Shown here: one piece after another, positions 23,585-35,680 of the stretch
Numbering within the stretch: the first letter of the stretch is position 1
How the letters are laid out: each line of letters starts with the position of its first letter
NCBI GenBank assembly: GCA_025602915.1
Contig: JAHLJZ010000013.1
Coordinates: 124,001-188,000, forward strand
Length of the DNA: 64,000 bases
Reading direction: 5' to 3'
Origin: Paraphysoderma sedebokerense
Taxonomy: Eukaryota; Blastocladiomycota; Physodermatomycetes; Physodermatales; Physodermataceae
The notes under the pieces: model-generated
Seen by the model: the letters and a program-made list of their open reading frames with translations, nothing else
What the model was told of the DNA's origin: nothing
Databases searched by the model: none
Program-made: the position numbers and the translations under genes

Positions 23585-23949
23585 ATGGCACGGATAAAAA
23601 AAATTTCCTTACTTCCGAGACGGGAGACGTGTGAGGGGAAACCGGTTGGAATCGTGTCATGGAAAAGTCGAGATGTAAGCGAAGATGTACAGAAAAAATA
23701 TATTTGGTTTGTTTATTTATTGATGAATATTCTTGTTTACAGTATTACGATTTGTTTAATGAAGAAGCTGTGATTTTTGGCCTTTGTGAAGTGCGTTGTA
23801 TTGGTGTCAAACGTTTACATAAGTCGGGATGGCATATTCCCAATAAAGCTAAAAAGGTGGATTGCTATCATCACAGACTGGGTTCAACGTGCGATTCCAT
23901 GATCCATCCTTTCGAATTGCGCAAAAGTCAAGATGCGCATTCGACGTAA
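23585..23949 (+). CDS. Probable small gene of unknown function
   Basis: Two exons, 23585-23674 and 23743-23949, joined in phase 0 across a well-formed 68-base intron (GTAAGC donor, TTTACAG acceptor), give 98 residues. The product is basic and has four cysteines or more (MARIKKISLLPRRETCEGKP at the start; FGLCEVRCIGVKRLHKSGW in exon 2). I recognise no family. A GTAAGG donor overlaps the stop codon, so the gene may continue: joining 23944 to an acceptor near 23980 would add an Arg-rich segment. No signal peptide or membrane segment is seen. It is called because the intron splices two coding-like segments in frame, not because of a homologue. Confidence 0.4.
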
Positions 23950-24629
23950 GGTTACTCACTTTTGTCCTCGATAGGGAGGGTCGAAAATCGGATAAATCGC
24001 GATTCCATCGGATGATACCATATCCTCGCGCATCTCGAGAAAGAGTGGGAGGAAGTTGCAGATGGGCAACGAGAGGATGTCAGAGAGAGAGAGAGAGTAA
24101 TGTGTGTATACAGTATATGGGATGGGGGGTTATTTCTCCATCGATGGGCAGTGGGATGGCAGGGACGGAAGGGACAGGAGCGGCGACCGGATGATAAACA
24201 TGGGGAGAAACAACCGTCACACCTCTCACCAGAGATCCATAGTTGCATGCGCCACACCTTTTTCCCTCCTCCCTCCCTCCCTCGCACTCCCTCTCATCCC
24301 ACCACTCTCACCCACTCTCCATGTCATTCCCTCCCCGCATCTAGCACAACAGCACACCCGCACGACCAACGCACACTCTCTCGCCCTCCCTCCACACATC
24401 CACCATTCCACCCCCCCCCACTCTGCCTCCAAGGTGAACCCAATAGTTGGAAGAAAACTACTTTTGGAATTCCCGGTGTATCAGAAGTGTCAAACATCTT
24501 GTCGTGGAACATTTCTGCTCTACACTCCCTCACAACTCATAACCTTCCCTTGAGATTCATCTCTCCTTGTCCATCCCCACACTCCCATCGCCTCCTCTCC
24601 TCTCCTTCCTTCCGCCATCCGCATCCGCC
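23950..24629. other. GATA-factor promoter and pyrimidine-rich leader
   Basis: Low-complexity CT-rich DNA. A frame in phase with the GATA factor is open from 24567 but has coding-unlike composition before the ATG at 24630. Confidence 0.45.
24082..24098. repeat. (GA)n microsatellite
   Basis: A short AG dinucleotide run about 530 bases before the GATA-factor start codon. It is followed by a strongly pyrimidine-rich block from about 24250 to 24625, with CTCC repeats and a run of eight or more C near 24412. It looks like a low-complexity promoter and leader region. Confidence 0.7.
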
Positions 24630-26578
24630 ATGGCAAACTTCGCCCATCGCAGCTCAGAGCCCTTTGCGTTCCCTCACTCTTCAGTCCCGAACGAAAAAAT
24701 AACTCTCCCTAGTCTCCATTCCCTTCTGGAAAAAACCGAAAAACAAAACTCTTTACCACCTTACCCACAACATCATTCGTCACCTCAATACTCACAAAAG
24801 GACAAATTCCCTGATCCTCCGCCATACCCTCATCATCAAAGTAGCTCTCATGTTTCGGATTCAAAGCCATCGGGTTTTCATCGTCACAACGACGAGTTAC
24901 AGTCATCATCGTATTATGAACGAAAAAGCAACTTTGGATCATCATCTCACCAGCCACCCTACTCGCACCACCCGTCCCAACAGTTGGGTGGAAGCTTGAG
25001 CAAGTTCATCGAGGCTCAACCCCATCTTGTTGCCGCTCTGTCGTCCCATCCTTCGTTCAGCATACCGACATCGGCTACTTCCCCTCCATTTCATCATGAA
25101 CATTCATTCGCTCCGCCGACGACGACAGTCCTTCGTCGTCCTTCAATGGCTGCACAAGCTCAAAGTCAAGGCTATTCGCAGTCAAGATATGGTTCGGATG
25201 GACTCCAACGATCAGATATACCAATGGATAATGATAGAAGTGCAGAGAATATGAAACAAAGCTCTGCTTATTCCTCTCAACCGAGCATGCCAAAGTTAAT
25301 GGATCATGTAAGTACAAGCTTTAGTGAAGTTAAGCTTTGGGCAGATCGAGTTTCAATCTTTGCCATCTGACTAAACATCATCTATCATCTATCATCTACA
25401 TATCTCTCTCTGCCCTGTAGATTTTCAATGAGATATCGGAACTTCTGGGCGCAACTTGTTCACTTCGAAACTCTGTCTTGACAGCATCAGGTTCTGCTCC
25501 TCATGGCTCCTTGCTTATACATCCAAGCAACCCGTTGGTGGCCGGGATGTTACCGAGGAGAGAGCAAGTTGCTGAATTGGAACAAAAGACCCACGGTATC
25601 CTCCAAAGCCTTCGACAACTCGAGTCATTATATGATGTTGGTGGAAGATCTAATAGCCATACAACTGGCAGAGAAAGTCGATCGAGCAATGTCAACATGG
25701 TCAGCTCCGGAGCTCCATATTCATCAGGTCACAGTACTGCTTTCCGTGCGCCGAGCAATATGCCGGCTCCACTGGATAATAGGTCTGGTAATATGATGCC
25801 ACATAGCCAGACGTACAAAAATTCCGCAGATGGAAATACACATCAGCCGAGCGATGATGACATTGACGAGATCAGAAAGAGAAGATACATTGGATCAAGC
25901 GGTGGCTCAAATTACAAGAGGAGAACGGTATGATAATTTGTGCGATGATCCTTGTCTCTTGGAGTCTTAACTCATATCACCTTTGCCATGTTCGGTTTTT
26001 TTAGCGCCGTTCTGGTCCGCCCCCTTCCGGTCGTTGTCACTCTTGCAACACTACTGAAACTCCCGAATGGCGACGAGGACCCGACGGAAAAGGTAATTAT
26101 CAATTCGTTTCTCGGTATTGTTACACCTCATTCTAATAATCCAATTTTAATCTTCTTAGGTACACTTTGCAATGCATGTGGTTTACATTTTGCAAAGATG
26201 GTTCGGGCAAAAAAGAATAAAGAAAAAGAGGAAAAGGAAAGACTTGCCTCTTTGAAGGACCGAGGTAGTCAGCTCGCGGAATCTGCGACACCGATGTCAA
26301 CTTCTTCCTCGGTTGAAGCTTTACGGTCTCCGACCGACTCGCCTAACAACGAAGATTCCTCTGTTCTCCACTCGTCTGTTGCTGGTTCCTCCTCTTCAAT
26401 TCAGTCTCATCAACCCCCCTCAAGTCAACAGCCTCCTGTTTCGTCCTCCACAGGTCACTCTCTCGCTCAACCAACACATGCCTCGCCGTCCACCGACTTC
26501 ACTCCTAATCCCAGTTTTTCCACGAGCCCAACTTCAGTTTCCAGTGTGGCTTCGAAACCAGAAACAGAAAACCGTTAA
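24630..26578 (+). CDS. GATA zinc-finger transcription factor, NsdD type
   Basis: Four exons, 24630-25307, 25421-25927, 26005-26092, 26160-26578; 563 residues. The DNA-binding domain is one C-terminal GATA finger, C406-x2-C409-x18-C428-x2-C431 (RCHSCNTTETPEWRRGPDGK, then GTLCNACGLHFAK). Spacing of 18 and the TETPEWRRGPDG sequence are those of the fungal NsdD group, which regulates sexual development and sporulation. The finger is split by an intron after GPDGK. The first 226 residues are Ser/Pro/His-rich. Exon 2 holds a predicted helical segment (IFNEISELLGATCSLR ... LEQKTHGILQSLRQLESLY) that could mediate dimerisation, then a basic RKRRY stretch (possible nuclear signal). The C-terminus is Ser/Thr/Pro-rich after a basic KKNKEKEEKE run. 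Target genes cannot be inferred here. Confidence 0.88.
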
Positions 26579-27913
26579 TTGCATTTATACATGATCAGTC
26601 TTTGTATCACTCTTCGAAACCGTGTTGTCGTAATAACTTCATATGAAAAAGTTCTCCACAAAACTGTAATATACGTTCTAATTTCTTTGAATTTGTTGTT
26701 GAATGCCGACAACATACCTATTCAATTCGGCTTTCTTTATGCATTGATTTCCTTTCATTCTTACATGATTTGGAGTTCAGTTTAATACTACGAGTAGACA
26801 TTTGACTCGTTGATAAATAATTGGAAATGAGTAAAGAGATTAAACAGTTTATAGTTTATATAGCGTCATTGCGCTGTGATTTTTAAATATTTCTTTTAGG
26901 AAAAAAGAAAAAGTAAGATTAGGTGTTTGTATCCCAGGGGCATTTGTGATTCTGCATTCATCAACTTATTATTCAATTTGTATATGTGGAGTCAACTGAA
27001 TATATTGATTAAATACAATTTAAACTTCATTATTCTTTCTGCCTTGTCGGCGGATTTTATATCCTGTGAACTTGTCAACCATCTCCCCGAGTCCCTTCCC
27101 ACTATGAATCTAGATTCTAAGTATCTTGCTCCATGACACGATATTTGGCATAAGGATCTACCATATTAATTCGCGCACGCAAAGGTAAGTCATAGTTCTC
27201 ATTATCGAAAGACTTGATGTCGCATATTTTTATTGTTCACATATCACCCGAAATTCCGAATCGCTGCTGCTATGACTCTTATGACTTTAAGAACGATTGA
27301 TTCAGTGTAACCATCATTTCGCTCTGTTTCTCCAGAATGACCGATGACGTATTGTAATCACATTCGTTAGTCGTTACTAACTTAATCCCGACAACAAATG
27401 CCCAAATCAATTATGCACTCCATTCGCTATTTAATGCAATGAAACTCAAAATAACGCCAAAAAATCACCTTCGAATAAATCTACTTCCAAATCCTGAAAA
27501 TTGAAAGTAACATGTAAAAAAATAATTTCAGACGATCATCCAATGAAAGCGAATACAGATTCTCAATATTCAACGCACTTTACGCTAAACATGAAGCAAT
27601 CAAAACTGTAAAGTGGATGTAAACACACGTGACCATGATCGCTACACCTATTGGTACATTAAACAGTTCCCATTGAACGAAACCCAGAAGATTCCGGATC
27701 TAGTTTTTAAAGCCGTCATCAGGTTTAGTTTATTCGATTTTAGGTAACTATACCGCGCTATTTTATCTTAATCTCATTCTTTTTCCTTATTGCACAAAGT
27801 TAACAAACTCCTTCCTTGACGTTTGTTTACCTATCCTTTTTCGTTTCGATACTAGCAGATCCTTGCAACGACGCACCTTATTCTTGATTCAGGGTCTTGT
27901 TTAGTTATACGTA
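26579..27913. other. Intergenic, 1.3 kb, SUMO upstream region
   Basis: AT-rich. It contains ACACGTGACC near 27624, an E-box-like site. Nothing coding is supported. Confidence 0.5.
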
Positions 27914-28812
27914 ATGGAAGATACTAAAGATTTTAAAACCGAGACGACTGTGACTCAAGTTACCCTGAAACTTCGAGATGCTAGTGGCGGTGAAATTGGT
28001 ATGTGATTTGGGTTTTGGGTTTATTTTGAGGGGGAAGAAGACATTTGGTGGAAGGTGGTTAAGTTTGTTTAGGTAGTGGGAAAGGCAAAAGAACTTTATT
28101 GGTTTTTAGATTGGATATTCAAGTCCATTGAATACACCGGCGGCGGATCTTTTCATCCACTTCTGTGATGTTCAGTATTTACAGTCATTGCACAGAACGC
28201 AAATGAATGGTTGCCTAACTCTTGCTTCACTTCACATTTCTATTTTATTGTCCTTGTATCGATTCATATTCTGGTATCACCGTAATCTAGAATTCCGTGT
28301 GAAGCCGAGTACGAAATTCGCCAAAGTAGCTGTAAGTGTGAATTTGTCTTTTTCCATGCGAGTACCCATGTACTAATGCAGTTACTCATCTAACCCACTC
28401 CTAATATCCACAAAACAGAAAGCATACGCTGATAAAAAGAATGTGGTATGATTACAATTCATGTTTGAATTTGTGTTTAGAAGCAACACTTTGTCTGAAT
28501 CATCTCTCCAATCCCTATAGTCTGCCGATTCCATGCGCTTTTTGGTTGACGGTGAGCGAGTAGAATTTGCGGCTGATCCTACAGTGGGTGATGTACGTTT
28601 TATCTTTCTTCACTTGACTTCTATTCTTAGGTGGATAGAAAACTGACGCTTCCATTACGTATATCAGCTTGGCCTCGAAGATGGCGACTATGTTGATGTC
28701 GAATTGAACCAGGTGCGATTCTTTTGACTTTCATACATGTGTTCGAGTCTATTGAAACTTACGTTACCCTTATTTGCAATTGAATAAAACATTACAGGTC
28801 GGCGGTCACTAA
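27914..28812 (+). CDS. SMT3: SUMO (Smt3) precursor
   Basis: Six exons, 27914-27998, 28291-28331, 28419-28445 (27 bases), 28521-28592, 28668-28712, 28798-28812 (15 bases); 94 residues. SUMO is conjugated to lysines by the E1/E2/E3 cascade in the nucleus. The ubiquitin fold is clear: VTQVTLKLRDASGGEIEFRV, FAKVAKAYADKKNV, MRFLVDGERVEF, VGDLGLEDGDYVDVELNQ. It ends Gly-Gly-His, so a protease must remove only one residue to expose the di-glycine. F7-K8-T9-E10 fits the psi-K-x-E site that allows SUMO chains. The last exon alone carries the conjugation signal. An AATAAA-like site lies near 28965. The presumed partner, a Ulp2-type protease, is encoded at 45.4-51.4 kb. Confidence 0.93.
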
Positions 28813-30296
28813 ACCGAATGAGTTGAAGGCTGCTTTTAAGTCTCATCGTGCCGTGAGAACATAAAAAACTGAAGTACCGCTGCTGAGAAGGACTTGTTTC
28901 TTGTGTGTTTGAGTTGATACATTTGTATTTGTAAAGTCATCATTATTGTGATCAAAGTCTTGTTAATAAACTATGCGTTTGAGTTGTAAACACTTGTAAG
29001 TCGTCAAAAGAGTATCTGGGGCACGGCGACGGCAATCGTTGTGGCCTTATGTCCTAATCTAAATTGTTTGGTCATCCTACGGGAATCTGCAAGCCAATCT
29101 ATAGATACCATTCTTCCGGATGGTTTCATAGTTGCGATATATGCATACAAATGATGACTATCGCCCATGTGTATCACTGAGAATTTAGAAGCGAGTTCCA
29201 GGCTCAAGTACCAGATCCACGAGGAGAAATCTTAAACCCTCTTGTTACACAGACAGAGCAGGTTCAAGGCAATTGCCGCAGTCATGATTGCGTGGACTGC
29301 ACAAGGGCATACCATAAGAATTTAGGTGTATGTCACAGGGGCATGGGGAATCATTCCAAGACAAACGGTCACTTGCTCATGATGTGTCTTTTCGTCACAG
29401 ATCGGGATTCCTTGTTATTTGATTTTGATGAGATGCTGAAGGCCTTTTCCGATTTCCGTCGACATCGATTTTTTGTAATTGCGTGAGTCAAAATTTAAAG
29501 TGTTTACCACCTATTGTAGAATAGATTTGTGGAGCATAGTCAACTCATAACTGTTATCAGGGGACCAGTTGATTAAATTTATCTAATCGAGAATCAAGAG
29601 TGACGGAACCAGCCCACACTTCAATTAGGAACGGATCGGTGACTGTGCATATGAGCCAGGCTAAAGTGAGGTTGATTTTCTGAGTCATAGGAGGAGTGGG
29701 CAGTGTGTCTGTCCAAGTTATCAAAGGGCCCACGCTCGGTGGGACATGGTGATTGTGGGGAGGACAATAGAGTCACTGTGGGATAGTAAGGGAGGTGACA
29801 AGAGATGACGAAGGATTGAACCCAACAAGCCCAACAACGGTTCTGCTGTTCTGTGCAAGGATCTACATTCTCGATCTGGGAGGGAGGAGGAGGGCAGCGT
29901 GATGGCATCGGGCAGACAGACAATACATATTCCATGATACAACAATGTATGATGCAGCAGTGATACAGAGCAACATAATAGCAACAGATACACCAACAAT
30001 AGCCAGCTTCTGTGCGACTCAGCGTCCGGTCTGCCAAGGCCTCGATCGTGTTCCTTTTCCCCTTTCCGTTCTTTTCTCCTGTGCTCCGGTCGCACAACAG
30101 AGTGAATTTGCCGAAATGACATGACATGAGAGAATGGCCCTGTCTGAGTCGCTTTTTTCAAGAGATAACTCTACTCCGACCCTCTTAAAAGGCACCCTCC
30201 TCCCTTCTCCCTTATTACAAATCTAGCTATCTACACCCTGATAAACCTTGCCCATCACTTCCCGTCCTCAAAAAGAAAACTCAACCTGAACTCAAA
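28813..30296. other. Intergenic, 1.5 kb, upstream of the first stress-protein gene
   Basis: Two short open frames back to back (29004-29207 minus, 29292-29486 plus) look faintly protein-like but match nothing I know and lack splice partners. Nothing else was found. Confidence 0.4.
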
Positions 30297-31050
30297 ATGA
30301 GCGTCGGCCTTCTACCTTCCCTTTCCCTCCCTTCCCCCAGTTTCAACCTTCCTACCAAAAGACATGCCGATTCTGCACTCGTCCAGAAATTATTCCAACT
30401 TCAATCTCCCGTGCACGATGTCATTTTAGAATCCTCCACAAGCATCAAATCAGAAGCGAAAACTTACGTCGTAGCTGTCGATGGATCAAAGCATTCCAGG
30501 TCAGCTTTGGAGGAAGCCGTCACCAAATTTGTCGGTAAAGACGACCATGTAATCTTGCTCAACGTTAGAGAAGCTGTCTATGTGGATGAGTTTGCATTAA
30601 TCAACGGTGCTGACTTTATCAATTATCTGGAAAAGCAGGATGAAAAGGTACTTTCTTCAATCATCATTTTGGATGTTCGTTATAATTGCTATTTTTGGTC
30701 ATCCAGCTGACTAATTTCTCAATCCCCTCATCTATAGGCTCGAGTGAAATCCTACAATCTCTTGCTATCTTACAGTGTGGAATTGAAGCAGAGGGGGTTC
30801 AATGTGAAAGCCGTGGCGCTAAGGTTCGCAGCATTTTATAGACTTTCTTCTTTCCTAACAGTCAACCTTGGCAATTCATACTAATCAGTTTCGTTTTATT
30901 TCCATAAACTATAGAGGGGACGTTCAAGCCGAAATTCTTAGAGCATCTTCGACGTTGAGGGCGGATTCTGTGATCATTGGTCTCGATGAAGCTACGATAT
31001 CTCCGAGCCTGCTCAAGTCGACTGCACACCGCACATCATATTTTTCTTGA
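30297..31050 (+). CDS. Universal stress protein-like, copy 1
   Basis: Three exons, 30297-30647, 30738-30823, 30915-31050; 190 residues. After ~57 residues of Ser/Pro-rich leader comes a UspA-type alpha/beta domain. It has strand 1 with the typical Asp (TYVVAVDGSKHSRSALEEAV), strand 2 (DHVILLNVREAV), then RGFNVKAVALRGDVQAEIL and the fourth strand ADSVIIG. Usp proteins act as small stress-response homodimers, many binding ATP. The usual nucleotide loop G-x2-G-x9-G(S/T) after strand 4 is not present here (IIGLDEATISPSLLKS), so ATP binding is doubtful. Intron positions are the same as in the paralogue 1.9 kb downstream, showing a duplication after intron gain. Confidence 0.75.
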
Positions 31051-32240
31051 GTTCTCGCTAATATATAATGTGAATTGTAGTTTTGATACACTTTTCTATG
31101 TACATAGCAATGTTCATATGATATATACATACCCTGAAAATAATATAGATATAATATGCGGTTATCGAGTCATTTTTAACTGTTCCAGTTACTACTATTG
31201 CGACTTCGACCTGTACTACTGAACCTTTGCAAAATGTTTATAATCCGCCCACTCCCGGTGTGCTCCATGTCATCACTCTTGTTTCTACCAAAATCCATGC
31301 CGACAAATTTTTCAACCTCGACTATTTGTTTTGTTGGTCCTACAATCATGCTATCGAATGGTAGCACAGATGACTCGGTATTCGCGCGTATTTCGCCGTA
31401 TCTCTAATATTGTAACACAAGCAAAACGAGTCAAATTCAAATGATGATAAGACATGTATTTGTATGTCCAGAAACGTAACGATATTTTGATTCGGATGGA
31501 ATAAAATGATGTTAGCAAGAAACAGGGAGCATTGTCGGGAAATGTTCAATGATGAGCAAATCCAGTTTTTAGATGGTTGGCTTTTTTGGATTTGTAAAAT
31601 GAGCAATATTCAACTATCAAACTAGTGGCAACTTTGGGTGTACGATGTAAATTAAAGAATATGATCTTTCGTATAATAATGTAGTGAATTAGAACTGGGT
31701 GTGGATATGTACACTGTTCACGTTCCTTCACGAAAGCAAGCCAGTTGATTGTGGTATTTCTATGGAACCCAATTAGAATTTTGGATCGATGCGAGTATAG
31801 AAGCGAAATAAACTCTTCTTGGCTCCGGAGTGCTCGCCACAAGGCCACACTTAAACACTCCTGTCGTCAGTACACTCGCCAACGAGTTTGACCCTGCACC
31901 CTTGGTTAGGTACAATCATTCGTGCTGCCAGATCTTGACGACTCCTAAAGGTTTTGACGACATCAGATGGCGGCCACGAATGCCACCGCCACCGCCCCCA
32001 CTGATTTAGGTGGGGCAATTGTCAAACTCGCTTTGCCACAGGTTTATCCGCCATGTGGCAAAATTGTGTCTCCACGGACTGTCGAGAGAATATGCCTTTC
32101 GGTTCAGCGGTGGTACCCTTCCATCGAGGGGACTTGATCAGTGCTGGCTCTCTAACTCTTTCTTCATCCCCCCGAATCTTAGACCTACTTCATCGTTTTG
32201 CTCATCATTTTGATATTCTTGTCCCAAAGAACCAGCCATT
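31051..32240. other. Spacer between the two stress-protein paralogues
   Basis: AT-rich first half; a more GC-balanced promoter-like second half from about 31850. No coding sequence supported. Confidence 0.5.
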
Positions 32241-32971
32241 ATGACCGTTCGACAACCGTCCTCTACGGCGGCTTCTTCCTCTTACCAAAACCATCTTTCT
32301 TCCAATGTGGCGTCGCCGGGAAAAGAGAGGCTACTATCGATTTTGAACCGACGTGAAGAACAAATTATGTACACTTCTCCTCGCTCTCCATTGCCCTCAT
32401 TATTCTCGTATCACAAATCAAAACCTCGAACTCATCTATTCGTTATCGACAATTCTCCTCACTCCCAGGCTGCTGTTGAAGAAGCAATCCTAAGATTCGT
32501 TGATAAACGTCTTGATAAGTTGATGTTAATGAATATCAGGAGGCCGATTGAATTGGATGAGTTTGCTGTCAAGTTCGGAGACCTCAAGTTTCTTGAATAC
32601 ATGAAGATTTCAGATGACAAGGTACGTTTACCGGGCCCTCTTTTCTCCTTCTCGAAAATCGTTCTGTCGATCCAGATGCCGAGTCTAAAGAAACAGCGTC
32701 CTAACATCAAATATCCATTTTATCTCCATTTTATCTTAGGCTAGGGATAAGGCCCATAATTTATTACATTCCTATTCGTCGAACCTTGCCAAACGAGGAT
32801 ATACGGTAACGGCGGTCGCGATAAGGTGTGTTCTAAGACGAAATCCGCCTGTGCTCGCTCATTCCTCTAACCATGACTTTTTTTTTATCTAGAGGGGATA
32901 CAATTGAAGAAGTCAAAAGAAAAGTTGCATTGCTGAAACCTGATTTAGTTGTGATTGGAGTCTCGAACTGA
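32241..32971 (+). CDS. Universal stress protein-like, copy 2 (short C-terminus)
   Basis: Three exons, 32241-32621, 32740-32825, 32893-32971; 181 residues. It parallels copy 1 at every block: THLFVIDNSPHSQAAVEEAI, DKLMLMNIRRPIELDEFAVK, KRGYTVTAVAIRGDT, and a final strand DLVVIGVSN followed at once by the stop. The Asp of strand 1 is kept. The protein therefore ends where the family's nucleotide-binding loop would begin, so helix 4 and strand 5, which forms the usual dimer edge, are missing. Exon 2 is 86 bases in both genes and both introns share phase. It could be a functional scaffold or a decaying copy; all three exons are open. Confidence 0.7.
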
Positions 32972-33733
32972 GAAACAGCACATTGTAAATGAATTTCGTC
33001 CCTAAATGTAAATACGTGTAAAATATGTAATACCCGAAATAGACCTTCATTTTGCTCACATTACATAAGCAATTTGAAATGGAGATTTTGGCAGGGCTCC
33101 TGAACGCAGATATGTGATATGGTCCTATCTGGATGTGGCGTCGGTGGAAGCTCCTGAGGTTACATTACAGTTCTCATTTTAAAGGTTATCAAAATCCACT
33201 TCCATTTCACAACAGGGATTCGATACATCAGACTTATGAATCTTGAAGATACTCTGACGTTTGTTATAAACATGTCGTTTGAAGGAACTTAGAATATATT
33301 CTGGCTCTAGCTAAGGGTGGGCTCAATTATCAAGTCCTAGTAGCTTTCCACAGTCCAGATTAATATCCGTTATTAAAATTGTTGAGAAAGAATAATAATT
33401 GGTGCTGCTAACTTAATTACTTGGACTTTGAAGTATCTGAAGTGGTCTGCGGGAGCCAGGTCGGTGTAGCCAATGCTGTCCGCCGTCCTTGCAGGTCAAA
33501 AATTTGCATGCCGAAATCAGATCCAACTGTTTCGTCAATTTGAGAAAATTCAAATCTAAAATAGACAATTTCTATCTGCCATTACTAAAACTGGTAAAAT
33601 TATATATCGCACTGCCACTCTATTATCACATTCTTGTATTAACGGTTTTTAAAGTCAGTGTAGATTCATTCTCACTTCCAATACATGGTTCCAAGAGCAC
33701 TACTTTATTTCTAGATTACATCTATCATCCATC
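32972..33733. other. Intergenic
   Basis: 3' flank of the second stress-protein gene and upstream region of the lipoate ligase. Nothing recognised. Confidence 0.5.
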
Positions 33734-35414
33734 ATGCATAATTTATTTATTTCGAGTCGGTCATTAACGTCTCTCAGGCGTTCTATACAGTGTATTCATC
33801 TGCAGAGTAGAAAATTTATCTCTATCGACAATTCGACTCTAGGCCAGTCGAAACCTCTTTGCTATATATCTACAGTGAATGATCCATACACGAATCTGGC
33901 AATAGAAGAATGGTATGGATTTGTCTTTGTATAATATTTACGGGGTTCAGTTTATACTCAAATATATTTGGCATATCAGGTTATTCAGATCCACACCGTC
34001 GGATTTACCGGTACTGTATCTATGGCGAAATTCGACTTGTGTCGTTCTTGGAAGAAATCAAAACCCATGGAAGGAATGTAATGTGAGGCAACTAGAAAAG
34101 GATAACGTTCCTTATATTAGGAGGAAAAGTGGCGGTGGGACAGTTTACCATGTAAGAGTCAATTCTTAATCCCTATTCCTTGTTTTGCTAAACTGACGAC
34201 GCTGTCGTTCTAGGATATGGGGAATTCTATCTATACAATATTTTTTCCGAAAGCAAAATTTAGTCGCAAATTTTCTGCAGAACTGGTATCGAGAGCTTTG
34301 AATGATCTCGATATTCCGTCCAATTTAAATGGACGACATGATATCGTTGTGGACGGGAAAAAGGTGAACTATTTCGCAAGATGACCTGGTTGAATAGTTG
34401 TTGATTCAACAGTTTTCCGAATAGGTTTCCGGTAGTGCCTACAAAATTACATCATCAAGAGCATACCACCACGGTACCATGTTGATTGATTCCGATTTAG
34501 ATACTTTGAGGAAGTATTTAAAAGTTGACAGAGTAAGTCCCGCAATATATTCTATCGCTCTCCTGAGAGTGTGCTTACATTATAATTTACTAGCCGACGA
34601 TGAAAACAAAGGGAGTTCCTTCAGTTGCTTCACCAGTGACCAAACTACGAGAATACAGTTATACAGTCACCCACTCAGATTTTTGCGATTCGGTGATGAA
34701 GCAATTCCGAAAAGCTTATAATATATCGGTCTTAAAGGTATTTATTGTTTTCTCGTATACTGATCACTTTGAATATTGATATTGATCTGGGTGACTGTAT
34801 AAATAGCCGATATATCTCAGTCAGAATGTTTTGCACGATATCCCCGATGTGCGAAAATACCGCGAGGAGTTGATGGTACGGATTCTCACTTTTCTATTCT
34901 TCATTAATTACAAATATTAACATTCTTGCTACCCATGAAGTCGTGGGATTGGCTGCATGGGCAAAGTCCAGAATTTACGTATGAATTTTCGAAACCTTAC
35001 AAAACCGGTGAACTGGTGAGTAGATAACATCTGTATGGATACGAACGGCTCAACTTAATTTCTTCGTGATGTAGAAATTTGAATGCCACTCGAGAAATGG
35101 GCTTATATTAAATGCTAAACTGCATTATGTGCGGCCAAATGCAAGTAACCCAGGTGATCTAAATGAAGAATTATTGATTGCCGGTATGGAAGATCTGTCT
35201 GTGTCATTCATTGGTTGGTATTTCGCACATTGAAAATATATTCTGCTATTTAATTATCTAACTGCTGTTTGGCTAAGGAACGAGATATCACCATAATTCA
35301 GTGTCGCATACATGGGAAAACTTTTTACGATCGCAAGGAGGCGTCATTGATGTGCAACATCCTGTAATAAGAGAGCTGTATTTTATCCTTCAGTGGATTG
35401 GCAATTGTCTATAA
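33734..35414 (+). CDS. AIM22: Mitochondrial lipoate-protein ligase / lipoyltransferase
   Basis: Nine exons: 33734-33912, 33980-34151, 34214-34363, 34425-34532, 34594-34737, 34807-34875, 34941-35015, 35075-35213, 35278-35414; 390 residues. LplA/Lip3 enzymes attach lipoate to E2 subunits of ketoacid dehydrogenases and to glycine-cleavage H protein. The first ~30 residues (MHNLFISSRSLTSLRRSIQC) are basic and Ser-rich, a good mitochondrial presequence. Signature blocks are in order: DPYTNLAIEEWLFRS, VVLGRNQNPWKE, YIRRKSGGGTVYHDMGNSIY (the RR.SGGG.V.HD.GN motif), the catalytic-lysine strand KKVSGSAYKI, then TKGVPSVASPVTKL. A C-terminal domain follows (SWDWLHGQSPEFTYEFSKPY). It is of full length for the family and near-certain. 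Confidence 0.93.
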
Positions 35415-35680
35415 ACACTATAAACGGCAGAAATGCATCCAAGCCGTTGCCGGCGGCGCTTAGATCCCAGCCTGCTGACTGCATATTCATAATTCATCCA
35501 AGCCCATAGACGCGTCCCTGTGATTGGCAGCTGTTAATGACTTATTGAAGAAACGGTTTGTCGCCGAGCAAGTTAATGTATAATTAGACATCGATCCATA
35601 TTCGGATGGTCTGAACTCTGCAAATTCCTTCATCGTACTTGAGTGAATCCGAATTATTTATTTATGAAGAAAGACTGGTC

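Noticed and set aside
29004-29486. Back-to-back short frames, one containing GDSHHLYAYIATMKPSGRMV
   Set aside because: Looks faintly like protein but has no start context, splice partner or family match.
29621-30161. Minus-strand frames up to 168 codons upstream of the first stress-protein gene
   Set aside because: Cys/Pro/Ser-rich translation of promoter DNA, two frames equally open, nothing conserved.
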